Below, one piece after another: positions 16,867-25,170 of a stretch of 64,000 nt of DNA; the stretch's first letter is position 1, and every line of letters starts with the position of its first letter. The notes under the pieces are model-generated. The model was not told where the DNA came from and made no database searches. It saw nothing but the letters and a program-made list of their open reading frames with translations. Source of the stretch: Myxococcales bacterium (GTDB lineage: Bacteria > Myxococcota_A > Polyangia > Polyangiales > Polyangiaceae); assembly GCA_004193285.1 (NCBI GenBank), contig SECP01000036.1, positions 1-64,000 of the forward strand, in the 5' to 3' direction. The position numbers and the translations under genes were made by a program.

Positions 16867-17315
16867 TTCCTTACCTCGCTCTCGAGCTTTTCCAGCGCCT
16901 CGCCCCAGCCGCCGGCGTGGCTGCGCGTTGCTTCCGCGCTCTCGAACGGCCCCTGCGTGAAGACGAGGCGAGTCTGCCCGCCGTGCTCGTGCAGCTCCAC
17001 GCGGCACAGCGTTTCGTGCCCCCGCACGCCCTCCTCCTCCCAAGCGTAGGTGAAGACCAAGAGCTCGCTCGGGACGATCTGTCGATAGACGCCGGAAGCG
17101 ATGAGCTCCTTGCCGTCGGAGCCCCGCATGCCGCCACGCCAGGCTCCGCCCTCCTGCAAGTCCAAATCGATGGTCGTGGCTTCGAAGCCGTGCGGGCCGA
17201 ACCAACGCAGCATGCGCGATGGCTCCGTGAAGGCTCGGTACACGAGCTCGCGCGGTGCGGGCAGCGTGCGTTCGATGCGGAGGTGCTCAGCGTCGCTTTC
17301 GTTTGCTTTTGCCAT
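16863..17315 (-). CDS. SRPBCC (AHSA1-like) domain protein
   Basis: This 150-residue protein is of the START/AHSA1 type (RTLPAPRELVYRAFTEP, WFGPHGF, then a closing amphipathic helix GGWGEALEKLESEVRK). These proteins form a hydrophobic ligand cavity and are very often encoded together with ArsR regulators, as here. ATG 17315 lies inside the 3' end of the ArsR gene (29-bp overlap), so translation is coupled. The ligand is unknown. Confidence 0.9.
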   Translation of the reverse strand: MAKANESDAEHLRIERTLPAPRELVYRAFTEPSRMLRWFGPHGFEATTIDLDLQEGGAWRGGMRGSDGKELIASGVYRQIVPSELLVFTYAWEEEGVRGHETLCRVELHEHGGQTRLVFTQGPFESAEATRSHAGGWGEALEKLESEVRK

Positions 17316-17664
17316 GTTTCTTGCCAGGTCCAGGGGTGGGCGCCGTTTCCAGCAGGAGGTAGTCGGTGAGTCGATCGAAGCTCTCACTCCAGAACTCGCG
17401 GTAGCCTTCGAGGTAGTGGGCAGCGCCCTGCAGCGGCGCGGCCCGCAGGCGACAAGGACGCCACTGCGCGTCGCGACCGCGGCGGACCAACCCGGCTTCC
17501 TCCAGCACCTTGAGGTGCTTGCTGATGGCAGGGCCGCTGATGTCGAACGGCTGCGCGAGCTCCCCGACGGTGGCCTCTCCTTTCGCGAGGCGGGCCAGAA
17601 TTCCGCGCCGCGTGGGATCGGCCAAAGCAGAGAACGTAGCGCTGAGAGCGTCGACCGAAGTCAT
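17287..17664 (-). CDS. ArsR-family repressor
   Basis: This is a 125-residue winged-helix protein (TFSALADPTRRGILARL, GPAISKHLKVLEEAGLV) with a Lys/Arg-rich C-terminus. It has no obvious metal-binding Cys pair, so it belongs to the metal-independent group that accompanies SRPBCC genes. The ATG lies 5 bp from a tandem operator that also contains its ribosome site (AAAGGT), which points to tight autorepression of the three-gene operon. Confidence 0.92.
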   Translation of the reverse strand: MTSVDALSATFSALADPTRRGILARLAKGEATVGELAQPFDISGPAISKHLKVLEEAGLVRRGRDAQWRPCRLRAAPLQGAAHYLEGYREFWSESFDRLTDYLLLETAPTPGPGKKHGKSKRKRR

Positions 17665-17669
17665 AGATT

Positions 17670-17701
17670 ACCTTTAGGTTAAATAACCTTTGGGTTAAAT
17701 A
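17670..17701 (-). promoter_or_regulatory. Tandem 16-bp operator for the ArsR operon
   Basis: Two direct copies, ACCTTTAGGTTAAATA and ACCTTTGGGTTAAATA, differ by one base and sit back to back just upstream of the ArsR start. Each contains an AACC/GGTT-type dyad. The AT-rich block stands out from the surrounding GC-rich DNA and probably also holds the -10 region. Confidence 0.75.
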
Positions 17702-17729
17702 GAGCGCAACGTCCTTCCCGTCAAGAGGC

Positions 17730-17755
17730 GGTCAGCCCCTCGCTAGGGACTGACC
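17730..17755 (-). promoter_or_regulatory. Hairpin enclosing the stop codon of the cyclase-like gene
   Basis: GGTCAG pairs with CTGACC and an inner CCC pairs with GGG, with one mismatch. On the minus strand the stop codon TAG of the gene at 17743-19002 lies in the 6-nt loop. It could act in termination or transcript stability; no T-run follows. Confidence 0.4.
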
Positions 17756-19002
17756 GATTGCTCCCAGAACACGACCTCGCCCCCGCGGTTGGCCACGAAG
17801 GTGACGCCACCATCTTGCGAGATCACGACCCCGAGGCCGCCCGGGTGATCGTTGACGAAGCGGTAGGCGGCGCGGTGGCGCGTGCCGACGTTCTCGACGC
17901 TCTCCGCTTGCCGCTCGGTGCCCTCCGCGTCCAGCGCTCGGTACACCTGCTCGGGGGAAGGCAGCTCCGCGGAGACCTCGGCCCCAAAGCCCAGGATCCC
18001 GAAGCGCTTGTCCAGGACCAGCGCGCCGTCGATCGCGGTGAGGTTCGCGAGCACACGACTGAGCTCGAACACCTCTCCCTCCAGCTCCGCAAAGCGCGCG
18101 TCGTCACTCGAGGAGAAATCCAGCCAGCCAACGGAGGGCTTGCGGCTGGTCGCCGCGACCGTTTGCAGAATTTGCAGCAGCAAGGTGCGGTACCGGCGTG
18201 ACGGCTCGTCCTGAAGCATGGGGTACTTGAGGCGCAAGCCGCTGGTCCGGCAGGCCCTCTCCCCCTCCGTATCCAGCACCAAGACCAAGCCCCCGTGGTG
18301 AGCGCCGCGGACGAGCTGAATGGCTCGACGCAGCATGTGCTGGCCCACCTTACCGATCAGCGAATGCTCGGCGTCCGTCGGTACCTCCACGCCTACCTGG
18401 GTCGCGGCGTGCAGCGCGCGCGCCTCTTCGCGCTCCCGGGCGAACATGGCCTTGAGCCATTGCGACTCGAAGACGTCCAGCGTGGCGTCCACGACCAGAC
18501 CCCGCTCGATGGCGCCAATGAGCTTCCCCGCGCAGCGGACGGCCACGTGCCCAGGACCCGTGACGTGCACGATGGGGTCGTAGCTCCAGTTCGGTACCAC
18601 TCCGCGCCCGCCCCACGTCGGCGCGAGCCAGGCCGGACCCGAATGCGCGACTCCCCAGATGCGCAACTTACCTTCGTGCTCGAACGCGCCGATCAAGGAG
18701 GTCTCGAATGGCGCCACCGGCGCGAGCCGACGCACCTCCGCGACCGTGAGCGCGCGCGGCTCCTGCAACGAGAGTCGCAGCACGCCCTGCTTCGGTGCGC
18801 CGGCGGTGGGCAAGTTTTCCGGAGCCGTGAGCAGGAGCCGAAAGCGCGTGAGCCGCGTCTCCTCCGTGGTGAGCGAAGCGTGAAACGCCACCGCCAGCGC
18901 CTCCTCGAAGAGCTCGGAAGAGAGAGCCAGCCTCGAGCTGGCGGGCCAGTTGGCCTCAACGAAGCGCGCAAGATCGGGCGGGTAGGCGTGGGAGCGAGGC
19001 AT
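17743..19002 (-). CDS. Putative diadenylate cyclase (DAC/DisA_N-like) with N-terminal sensor
   Basis: This is a 419-residue protein. Residues 1-200 match the style of sensor domains found ahead of DAC domains (DACNV-type). Residues 215-419 look like a DisA_N cyclase: an IDGALVLD motif (D325-G326-A327), the GTRHRAA motif (R375-H376-R377) and the closing strands VVISQDGGVTFVANRGGEV. DGA and RHR are the two catalytic motifs that make c-di-AMP from two ATP, and both are intact. No TM helix is visible, so it is probably cytosolic. It stands alone in its operon. Activity is predicted, not shown. Confidence 0.72.
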   Translation of the reverse strand: MPRSHAYPPDLARFVEANWPASSRLALSSELFEEALAVAFHASLTTEETRLTRFRLLLTAPENLPTAGAPKQGVLRLSLQEPRALTVAEVRRLAPVAPFETSLIGAFEHEGKLRIWGVAHSGPAWLAPTWGGRGVVPNWSYDPIVHVTGPGHVAVRCAGKLIGAIERGLVVDATLDVFESQWLKAMFAREREEARALHAATQVGVEVPTDAEHSLIGKVGQHMLRRAIQLVRGAHHGGLVLVLDTEGERACRTSGLRLKYPMLQDEPSRRYRTLLLQILQTVAATSRKPSVGWLDFSSSDDARFAELEGEVFELSRVLANLTAIDGALVLDKRFGILGFGAEVSAELPSPEQVYRALDAEGTERQAESVENVGTRHRAAYRFVNDHPGGLGVVISQDGGVTFVANRGGEVVFWEQSVSP

Positions 19003-19031
19003 CGCGGCGGACGCCTAGCCTTCCACCATTG

Positions 19032-19934
19032 TCAGCTCTTTTCCAGCGCCACGTGCCGCGTGAGCGCGCTCGAGAGGTGCTCGAACATCACGCGCATCCT
19101 TCGGCTGCTCTTCAAGCCCTTGTGCATCACGATCCACACCCCGAGCTCGAAGGCCAGCCCGCCGTCCCGGAGCGCCACCGCCACCAGCCCGTCGCGCTTG
19201 GCCAACGCTACCTGGCATACCCCGATCCCGAAGCCCGCTTTGATGGCTGCATACTGGCCAATATCGCTGTCGCAGCGCAGCGCGAAGAGCTCTCGCTTCA
19301 GCTCCAAGCCCAGCGCGGGCAGGCGCTGCACGGAAGCTCGGCTGTCGAAGCCGATGAGCGCATGCTCGCGCAGCTCCTCGAGGGTGCGCGGTGAGCCGTG
19401 CCGCTGGAGGTAGCGCGGGTGCGCGTGCAAACCGAGGCGCAGCCCGCCGACTTTGCGCGCCAAGAGCGCGCCTTGAGTCGGCTTGACCATCCGAACCGCG
19501 ATGTCCGAGTCCCGGCGTAGCAAGTCCTCGGAGCGATTGGAGAGCACCAGCTCCACGTCGATGCCCCGGTGGAGCTCACGCAGCTCGGCGAGCGCGCGCG
19601 GTAATACCTCCGTGCCGATCATCTCGCTGGCCGTCACTCGTACGGTGCCGCGCTCCTCGCCCGGCTCACCGGAGGCGGCGCGCCGTAGGGCCATCGCCGC
19701 GCTCGCCATCGTCTCTGCGTGAGGCACGAGCTGCAGGGCGCCCGCCGTCGCAAGGAGGCCGACCGGGGAGCGCGTGAAGAGCGTCGCCCCCAGTGCCTGC
19801 TCGAGCGCGTCCACGTGGCGCCCCACCGTGGGCTGCGTGAGCCCCAGCGCGCGCGCGGCGCCGGACAAGCTGCGCTCCCGCACCACGGCCAAAAACGTGC
19901 GATAGAGCTCCCACCCGGGTTCCGCGGCTGTCAT
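19032..19934 (-). CDS. LysR-family regulator of the divergent oxidoreductase gene
   Basis: This 300-residue LysR regulator has its HTH at about 6-65 (WELYRTFLAVVRERSLSGAA, TVGRHVDALEQALGATLF) and an effector domain with IDVELVLSNRSEDLLRRDSD. ATG 19934 sits at the edge of the divergent promoter region; the open frame further upstream runs into the neighbouring gene and is not coding. The divergent arrangement with the NAD(P)-binding gene at 20038 suggests it controls that gene and possibly the following aldo-keto reductase. Confidence 0.92.
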   Translation of the reverse strand: MTAAEPGWELYRTFLAVVRERSLSGAARALGLTQPTVGRHVDALEQALGATLFTRSPVGLLATAGALQLVPHAETMASAAMALRRAASGEPGEERGTVRVTASEMIGTEVLPRALAELRELHRGIDVELVLSNRSEDLLRRDSDIAVRMVKPTQGALLARKVGGLRLGLHAHPRYLQRHGSPRTLEELREHALIGFDSRASVQRLPALGLELKRELFALRCDSDIGQYAAIKAGFGIGVCQVALAKRDGLVAVALRDGGLAFELGVWIVMHKGLKSSRRMRVMFEHLSSALTRHVALEKS

Positions 19935-19963
19935 ACGAAAACGTATAGCAGGTATAGCGCTAT
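19933..19963. promoter_or_regulatory. Divergent LysR/SDR promoter dyads
   Basis: Two dyads lie between the divergent genes: ATACG-AAAA-CGTAT (19933-19946), touching the LysR start codon, and the perfect palindrome ATAGCGCTAT (19954-19963). They are natural candidates for LysR binding. Confidence 0.5.
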
Positions 19964-20037
19964 CAACAATTCCGTTCATCGCCGCCGAGGCGCATGTTGA
20001 GGGCATGTCAGACCCGCGCACCTTCGAGGAACCCCGT

Positions 20038-21048
20038 ATGAATCGCATCGCTCTGGTTCTTGGCGCCACCGGCGGCGTCGGCAGTGAAACGACGGTCGCT
20101 TTGCTCGCGGCCGGCTTCGAGGTCCGGGCCGTGACCCGCGACCGGGAGCGCGCTCGTCGCGACTTCCCACACTTGGCGGGCGTCGATTGGATCGAGGGCG
20201 ACGCGCTCAATCGCGACTGCGTGGTCGCAGCGGCGGCGGGCGCGAGCGTGGTCCTGCACGCCGTGAACCCGCCCGGCTACCGGAACTGGAAGGGTCTGGC
20301 GCTGCCGATGCTGGAAAACAGCATCGCCGCCGCGAAGGCGAGCGGCGCCCGCCTCGTGCTGCCGGGAACCGTCTACAACTTCGGTCCGGATGCGCCTGAG
20401 CTCGTGGACGAAAGCACGCCGCAGCGGCCGGCGACCCGCAAGGGGAAGATCCGCGTTGCGATGGAACAGCGGCTGCACGAAGCCTCCGAGGACGGCGTGC
20501 CGGTGCTCATCGTGCGCGCCGGCGATTTTTACGGTCCGCACGCCGGCAACAGTTGGTTCAGTCAAGGTCTGGTAAAGCCCGGCACCGCCCTCCGCAGCGT
20601 CACGTACCCGGGGCGCCACGATGCCGCGCACGCCTGGGCCTATTTGCCGGACGTGGCCGCGACCATCGTTCGCCTGCTGGAGCGCGCCGGTGAGCTTTCA
20701 CAATTCGAGGTCTTTCACTTCGGCGGGCATGGCTTCGAGAAGGGCGTCGAGCTGGCGGACGCCGTACGACGCGCCGCCGGCGTTCCCGCGGCGCCCATTC
20801 GCCGATTCCCCTGGCTCGCCATCTTCTTACTTTCCCCGTTCATCGTCACCTTCCGCGAGATGCTGGAGATGCGTTACCTCTGGCGGCGCTCGCTCTTGCT
20901 CGACAACCGCAAGCTCGTGCGCTTCCTCGGGTCCGAGCCGCACACGCCGCTCGCTTTGGCCCTGACGGAAACGCTCGGCGGTCTCGGCTGCATGCACCGC
21001 CCCGCGGCGGCGGTCTTGGCCGAGGACGGCGGCCCCAGAGCGAGCTGA
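20038..21048 (+). CDS. NAD(P)-binding extended-SDR/epimerase-type protein
   Basis: This is a 336-residue protein with an N-terminal Rossmann motif (VLGATGGVGSETTVALL), an acidic/basic cofactor region (AVTRDRERA), a PGTVYNFG strand and a Y/K region at TRKGKIRVAMEQ. It belongs to the atypical SDR/NAD-dependent epimerase group; the exact substrate is unknown. ATG 20038 has a GAGGAA ribosome site; an in-frame ATG at 20005 is less likely. It is followed by the aldo-keto reductase 20 bp downstream, probably in one operon under the divergent LysR gene. Confidence 0.85.
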   Translation: MNRIALVLGATGGVGSETTVALLAAGFEVRAVTRDRERARRDFPHLAGVDWIEGDALNRDCVVAAAAGASVVLHAVNPPGYRNWKGLALPMLENSIAAAKASGARLVLPGTVYNFGPDAPELVDESTPQRPATRKGKIRVAMEQRLHEASEDGVPVLIVRAGDFYGPHAGNSWFSQGLVKPGTALRSVTYPGRHDAAHAWAYLPDVAATIVRLLERAGELSQFEVFHFGGHGFEKGVELADAVRRAAGVPAAPIRRFPWLAIFLLSPFIVTFREMLEMRYLWRRSLLLDNRKLVRFLGSEPHTPLALALTETLGGLGCMHRPAAAVLAEDGGPRAS

Positions 21049-21068
21049 GTCGTGTAACCTCTGCGGCC

Positions 21069-21893
21069 ATGTCCGAAGACGTGAAAAGCACGTTCGTCAC
21101 TTTGAACAGCGGCGCCAAGATCCCCCAGGTCGGCCTTGGCGTGTGGCAGTCGGGAGGCAAGACCAAGTCCGCGGTCGCGGCCGCGCTCGCCGCCGGGTAC
21201 CGCCACGTGGACACCGCGGCGGTGTACGGCAACGAGCCGCAAGTGGGGGCCGCCATCGCGGAGAGCGACGTTCCGCGCGAGCAGCTGTTCGTCACGAGCA
21301 AGCTCTGGAACAAGGATCACGGATACGACGCCGCTCTGAGGGCCTTCGACGCGACGCTGGCGCGGCTCAAGCTCGAGTACCTGGACCTATTCCTCATTCA
21401 CTGGCCCGTTCCCGGCCTCCGGCTCGAGTCTTGGCGGGCGCTGGAGAAGCTCTACGCGGAGAAACGCGCCCGCTCGATCGGGGTCTCGAACTTTTTGGCC
21501 CCGCACTTGCGCGAGCTGCAGGGCGCGGCCCAGGTGCTGCCAGCGGCCAACCAGATCGAGCTGTCTCCGTTCTTGCAGCGCCGGGAAACGGTCGCCCTCT
21601 GTCAGCAGCTCGGCATCGCGCTGGAGGCGTACAGCCCGCTCACACGCGGCCAGCGGCTAGGCCACACCTCGATCGCGGCAATCGCGCAGCGCACCGGCAA
21701 GAGCCCAGCGCAGGTAATGCTGCGCTGGGGCTTGCAGCGGGGCTTCGTGATTCTGCCCAAGTCCGTGACGCCGGCGCGAATCGAGGAAAACGCGGCGCTC
21801 TTCGACTTCACGTTGACGGAAGCCGACATCCAAGCGCTGGACTCGCTCGAGGAGGGCCTGGTCACCGGCTGGGATCCGGCGACTCAAGATTGA
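21069..21893 (+). CDS. Aldo-keto reductase (2,5-diketo-gluconate reductase type)
   Basis: This is a 274-residue (beta/alpha)8 NADPH-dependent reductase. The catalytic tetrad is visible: Asp and Tyr in VDTAAVYGNE, Lys in TSKLWN and His in FLIHWP. The NADP-binding end is IPKSV-like (ILPKSVTPARIEEN). The length is typical for AKR5-type enzymes. Substrate not defined; small aldehydes are plausible. Its 3' end overlaps the convergent amidase gene by 32 bp. Confidence 0.92.
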   Translation: MSEDVKSTFVTLNSGAKIPQVGLGVWQSGGKTKSAVAAALAAGYRHVDTAAVYGNEPQVGAAIAESDVPREQLFVTSKLWNKDHGYDAALRAFDATLARLKLEYLDLFLIHWPVPGLRLESWRALEKLYAEKRARSIGVSNFLAPHLRELQGAAQVLPAANQIELSPFLQRRETVALCQQLGIALEAYSPLTRGQRLGHTSIAAIAQRTGKSPAQVMLRWGLQRGFVILPKSVTPARIEENAALFDFTLTEADIQALDSLEEGLVTGWDPATQD

Positions 21894-23283
21894 GCAAGCG
21901 GGGCGCAGAATAGGGCGGCCAGCGATCGTGCCAGGGCCGCGCCTGCTCCAGCTCGTACGCCAGCGAGAGCAGGAGCGCGTCGGCTCCGGGGGGCGCCGCC
22001 AACTGCACCCCGATCGGGAGGTGCTCGTCCGCGAAATACAGCGGCACGGACATCGCCGGCGAACCGACGACGTTGTGGATGGGGGTGTAGCCTACGGCGC
22101 GCGCGGTACGCGCAATCAGCTCCTCCGCCTCGAGCAACGGTGAGAGGAACCCGAGCGGCCACGGCGTCATCGCCAGCGTCGGCGTGAGCACGGCGTCGAA
22201 CGAGCTAGTCACATCCAGGTAGCTACGGGCCGCGCGACGAAAGGCGGCCCGGGCGACGCTCAGCGCGTCCGCTCCCCGTGCTTCGAAGCGAGAGAGCAGG
22301 GCCCAGCTGAACGGCTCGAGCTCGTGCATCTGCACGGGTGAGCCCCGCTGATGATCGAGCAACTTCACCATTCCCGAGACCGCCGCGCCGACGACAACGT
22401 ACAGCGCGTCCACCCAGGCGCCCGACTCGTACGTGGGTGGCAGGACGAGCTCTACTCCGTGACCAAGCTCGGACAAGAGCCGGACCGCGTCATCGAAAGC
22501 AACCCGCACGGCGGCCTCGGGCTCGCCACCGGTCATGGTGCGGGTGAAAGCCGCGATGCGAAGCCTCCGCGTCGTCGGTGCCGTGACGTAGCCGATGGGC
22601 GGATAAGTCGCCCCGTCCTCCGTGACGGAGAGGAACAGCGCGCTGTCGCGGACCGAGCGAGTCACGCAATGGTCGCTCGTCATGGCCGCGAACTCCGAGC
22701 CGCGGAGCGCGGCCGTGGTGCGCCCGCGGCTGGGCTTGAAGCCAAAGACGCCGCAGACCGAGGCCGGGTGACGGATCGAGCCGCCACCATCGTTGGCATG
22801 CGCGAGCGGCACCAAACCTGCGGCCACCGCCGCCGCGCTGCCACCGGAGGAGCCCGAAGCCGAATGGCTCAGGCTCCAAGGATTGAGGGTCGCGCCTTCG
22901 AGCAGCGTCTCCGTGCTCGAGAGCAAGCCGAGCTCGGCGGTCGCGCTCTTGCCGGCGCATACCAGCCCGCTCCTCGACAAGAGCTCACCGTACGGCGTTT
23001 GCCGCTGGGTCGTTTGCTGCGCGAACAGCCTGGAGCCCATCGACCAGCGGAGGCCCGGCCAGGGAGTGGAGTCTTTGACCAGAAACGGCACGCCCTCGAA
23101 CGGGCCGCGCGCCGGAGAGCGGGCCCGCTCGCTGACGCTCACCACGGCATTCAGCAGCGGATTGAGGCGCTCGATGCGGACCTGAGCGGCTTCGAACAGC
23201 TCCGCCGCCGAGACCTCGCCGCGACGGAGCAACTCGACCTGAGCTACGCCATCGAGCCTCGCCAACTCTGCTGCGTCGCGCAT
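21862..23283 (-). CDS. Amidase-signature family enzyme
   Basis: This 473-residue enzyme has the amidase-signature Ser-cisSer-Lys triad: Lys in FLVKDS, cis-Ser in SASGSSGGSAAAVAAG and the nucleophile Ser in DGGGSIRHPASVCG. It hydrolyses a C-N amide bond; the family is too broad to name the substrate. ATG 23283 begins exactly where homology-type sequence begins (RDAAELARLDGVAQVELLRR); the open frame upstream is low-quality sequence. The gene is single and convergent with the aldo-keto reductase. Confidence 0.92.
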   Translation of the reverse strand: MRDAAELARLDGVAQVELLRRGEVSAAELFEAAQVRIERLNPLLNAVVSVSERARSPARGPFEGVPFLVKDSTPWPGLRWSMGSRLFAQQTTQRQTPYGELLSRSGLVCAGKSATAELGLLSSTETLLEGATLNPWSLSHSASGSSGGSAAAVAAGLVPLAHANDGGGSIRHPASVCGVFGFKPSRGRTTAALRGSEFAAMTSDHCVTRSVRDSALFLSVTEDGATYPPIGYVTAPTTRRLRIAAFTRTMTGGEPEAAVRVAFDDAVRLLSELGHGVELVLPPTYESGAWVDALYVVVGAAVSGMVKLLDHQRGSPVQMHELEPFSWALLSRFEARGADALSVARAAFRRAARSYLDVTSSFDAVLTPTLAMTPWPLGFLSPLLEAEELIARTARAVGYTPIHNVVGSPAMSVPLYFADEHLPIGVQLAAPPGADALLLSLAYELEQARPWHDRWPPYSAPRLLNLESPDPSR

Positions 23284-23458
23284 GCACCGGGAGCTTACAG
23301 GCCAGCGCGCGACATGACGACTGCCCCGCATCGCCTCCTCCTCGCCGGAGGAAGCAGCGCGCAATGGGTGGCCCGGTGCCACACCGTTGACGGGCGTTTC
23401 GCGACGCCGCGACCTTCGTCTTGCCCGACGCGGCGGATCGCGGTACCGGGCCCTGCTC

Positions 23459-24466
23459 ATGCCCGACGATGGCGGCAGCGACGACCCCCGGCTCCCGGAG
23501 CCCGAGCAGCCGCCGAGCCGCGCGCCGGAGCGTGGACGCGAGTGGCTGCGCCACAATCGCAACCTCGCGCTCGGGCTCGGCTGCGTCGCACTTTGCGGGG
23601 TAATCGCGGTTGCCTTGTACTCCATGGTGAAGAGCGACCGCCAGCGCGCGACCTCCGCGCTCACGGTCGTCAGCAGCGCGCCAGCTCCGGTCACGCCGGC
23701 GCCCGTTTCTCCGCCTAGCGCGCCCGAAGTGCCGCTACCGCTCGCCACCGACGGCGAGCCCTTGGATTACGAGACTGACGACGGCGAGCCGCGCGAGCGC
23801 GCGCCAAAGTCCGCTCCGAAGCATTACACCACGGTCGCGCAAGCCGCGGTCGAGAGCTGCACCACCGCCAGCGTGGACGGGCTCAGCCGCCAGATCATCG
23901 CGCAGGCGCGCTGCATCAAGCCCAACCAGTTCGTGCCCCTGCCGAGCCGCCCCAACCTGGTGATCGCTTCACAGGTGTTTCCGTACTTGGAGCTGGAGGC
24001 GAAGAACCGCCTGATGAAGGCGCTCGACGGCAAGCCGAAGCAGAAGATGACCATCAACAGCGCTCTTCGCACGGTAGCCCAGCAGTACTTGGTGTGGCGC
24101 TGGTCCGCGACCAAGCGCTGCGGCGTGCCCCTCGCGACGCCGCCGGGGGAGAGCAACCACGAGATAGGCACCGCGCTGGACATCGCGGAGGCCGGCACGT
24201 GGCGGCCCGTGCTCGAGGCGCAGCAGTTCAAGTGGCTCGGGCCGAGTGACCGAGTTCATTTCGACTACCGAGGCGGCGGCGCAGCCCAGAACGCGGGCAC
24301 GGACGTGATGGCCTTTCAAAAGCTCTGGAATCGCAACCATCCGGACGACAAGATCGCGGAAGACGGGCGTTACAGCCCCGCGGTGGAGCAGCGGCTCAAG
24401 CAGTCCCCGCCGGACGGTTTTGCGCTCGGCGCCAGCTGCACCAAGGCCGCCCCTGCCAAGAGGTGA
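23459..24466 (+). CDS. Membrane-anchored M15/VanY-type peptidase
   Basis: This is a 335-residue protein with a cytosolic Pro-rich N-terminus, one TM helix (about 34-56, NLALGLGCVALCGVIAVALY), a Pro/Ala linker and a C-terminal zinc D-Ala-D-Ala carboxypeptidase-like domain. Zinc and catalytic residues appear in ESNHEIGTALDI and DRVHFDY. It would trim peptidoglycan stem peptides in the periplasm. A short peptidoglycan-binding-like tail (FQKLWNRNHPDDKIAEDGRY) follows. Confidence 0.85.
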   Translation: MPDDGGSDDPRLPEPEQPPSRAPERGREWLRHNRNLALGLGCVALCGVIAVALYSMVKSDRQRATSALTVVSSAPAPVTPAPVSPPSAPEVPLPLATDGEPLDYETDDGEPRERAPKSAPKHYTTVAQAAVESCTTASVDGLSRQIIAQARCIKPNQFVPLPSRPNLVIASQVFPYLELEAKNRLMKALDGKPKQKMTINSALRTVAQQYLVWRWSATKRCGVPLATPPGESNHEIGTALDIAEAGTWRPVLEAQQFKWLGPSDRVHFDYRGGGAAQNAGTDVMAFQKLWNRNHPDDKIAEDGRYSPAVEQRLKQSPPDGFALGASCTKAAPAKR

Positions 24467-24499
24467 AACGCGCCCGGTCTTTTGCGGCATGCTAGCGCG

Positions 24500-25114
24500 G
24501 TGGTTGCTCCCGCCCTGACCCTCGTCGGCCGCTCTAGCTCGCACTTCACCCGAGTGACTCGCTTCTTTGCGAGCGAGCTCGGCGTTCCCTACGCCTTCGA
24601 GGTCGTCACCGACTTGCGTGCGCTGGACGACGCTGCGTACCGGGGCAACCCCGCCCTGCGGCTCCCGAGCCTGATCGCGCCCAGCGGCACCTGGTACGGC
24701 TCGCTCAATATTTGTCGGGAGCTGGCTCGCCTCGCGCCTCGCTCGCTCAGGCTCGTCTGGCCCGAGCAGCTGGAGGACGCCTCCGCCTCGAACCTTCAGG
24801 AGCTCACCCTCCAAGCCATGTCGACCGAGGTCGAGTTGATCATGAACGACGCGCCGGAGAGCGCGCTTGCGACGAAGCGTCGAGAGAGCCTCCTTGGAAC
24901 CCTGCGCTGGCTCGACGCGAACGTGGACGCGGCGCTCGGCAGGTTGCCGCCGCGCGACCTCAGCTACCTCGAGGTCGCGCTGTACTGCCTGGTCACTCAT
25001 TTGGACTTTCGTCACGTGGTGCCCACTGCGCCCTACGAGCGCTTGCGAACGTTCGTCGAGAGCTTCGGCGAGCGTGAGGGCGCGCGAGCGACCCCGTTCG
25101 TTTTCGACCGCTGA
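24500..25114 (+). CDS. Glutathione S-transferase-like protein
   Basis: This is a protein of about 204 residues. The N-terminus has a thioredoxin-like half (LTLVGRSSSHFTRVTRFFASELG, quoted in part, then LRLPSLIAPSGTWYGSLNIC) and the C-terminal half is all-helical (SYLEVALYCLVTHLDF), as in GST folds. No clear catalytic Ser/Cys/Tyr stands out beyond the early Ser cluster. The start is uncertain: GTG 24500 gives a normal length, and TTG 24482 is possible. The SOS-type dinB promoter follows 24 bp after its stop. Confidence 0.6.
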   Translation: MVAPALTLVGRSSSHFTRVTRFFASELGVPYAFEVVTDLRALDDAAYRGNPALRLPSLIAPSGTWYGSLNICRELARLAPRSLRLVWPEQLEDASASNLQELTLQAMSTEVELIMNDAPESALATKRRESLLGTLRWLDANVDAALGRLPPRDLSYLEVALYCLVTHLDFRHVVPTAPYERLRTFVESFGEREGARATPFVFDR

Positions 25115-25137
25115 CGCCGCGCTGGCGGGGCAATTTA

Positions 25138-25160
25138 CCTGAACATCTAATCAGTATAAA
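25138..25160 (+). promoter_or_regulatory. LexA-type SOS box and -10 element of dinB
   Basis: CTG-N10-CAG lies at 25139-25154. Its reverse strand ends in GTTCAGG, which matches the strong half of the published Myxococcus LexA consensus (CTRHAMRYBYGTTCAGS). A TATAAA follows at 25155-25160. The start codon is only 10 bp further on, so the transcript would be nearly leaderless. LexA control is inferred from the site and the target gene. Confidence 0.7.
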
Positions 25161-25170
25161 GTCCGGGCCG

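Noticed and set aside
22351..23718. 455-codon plus-strand frame antisense to the amidase
   Set aside because: Arg-rich, no recognisable fold, and it mirrors the amidase frame with its complete catalytic triad.
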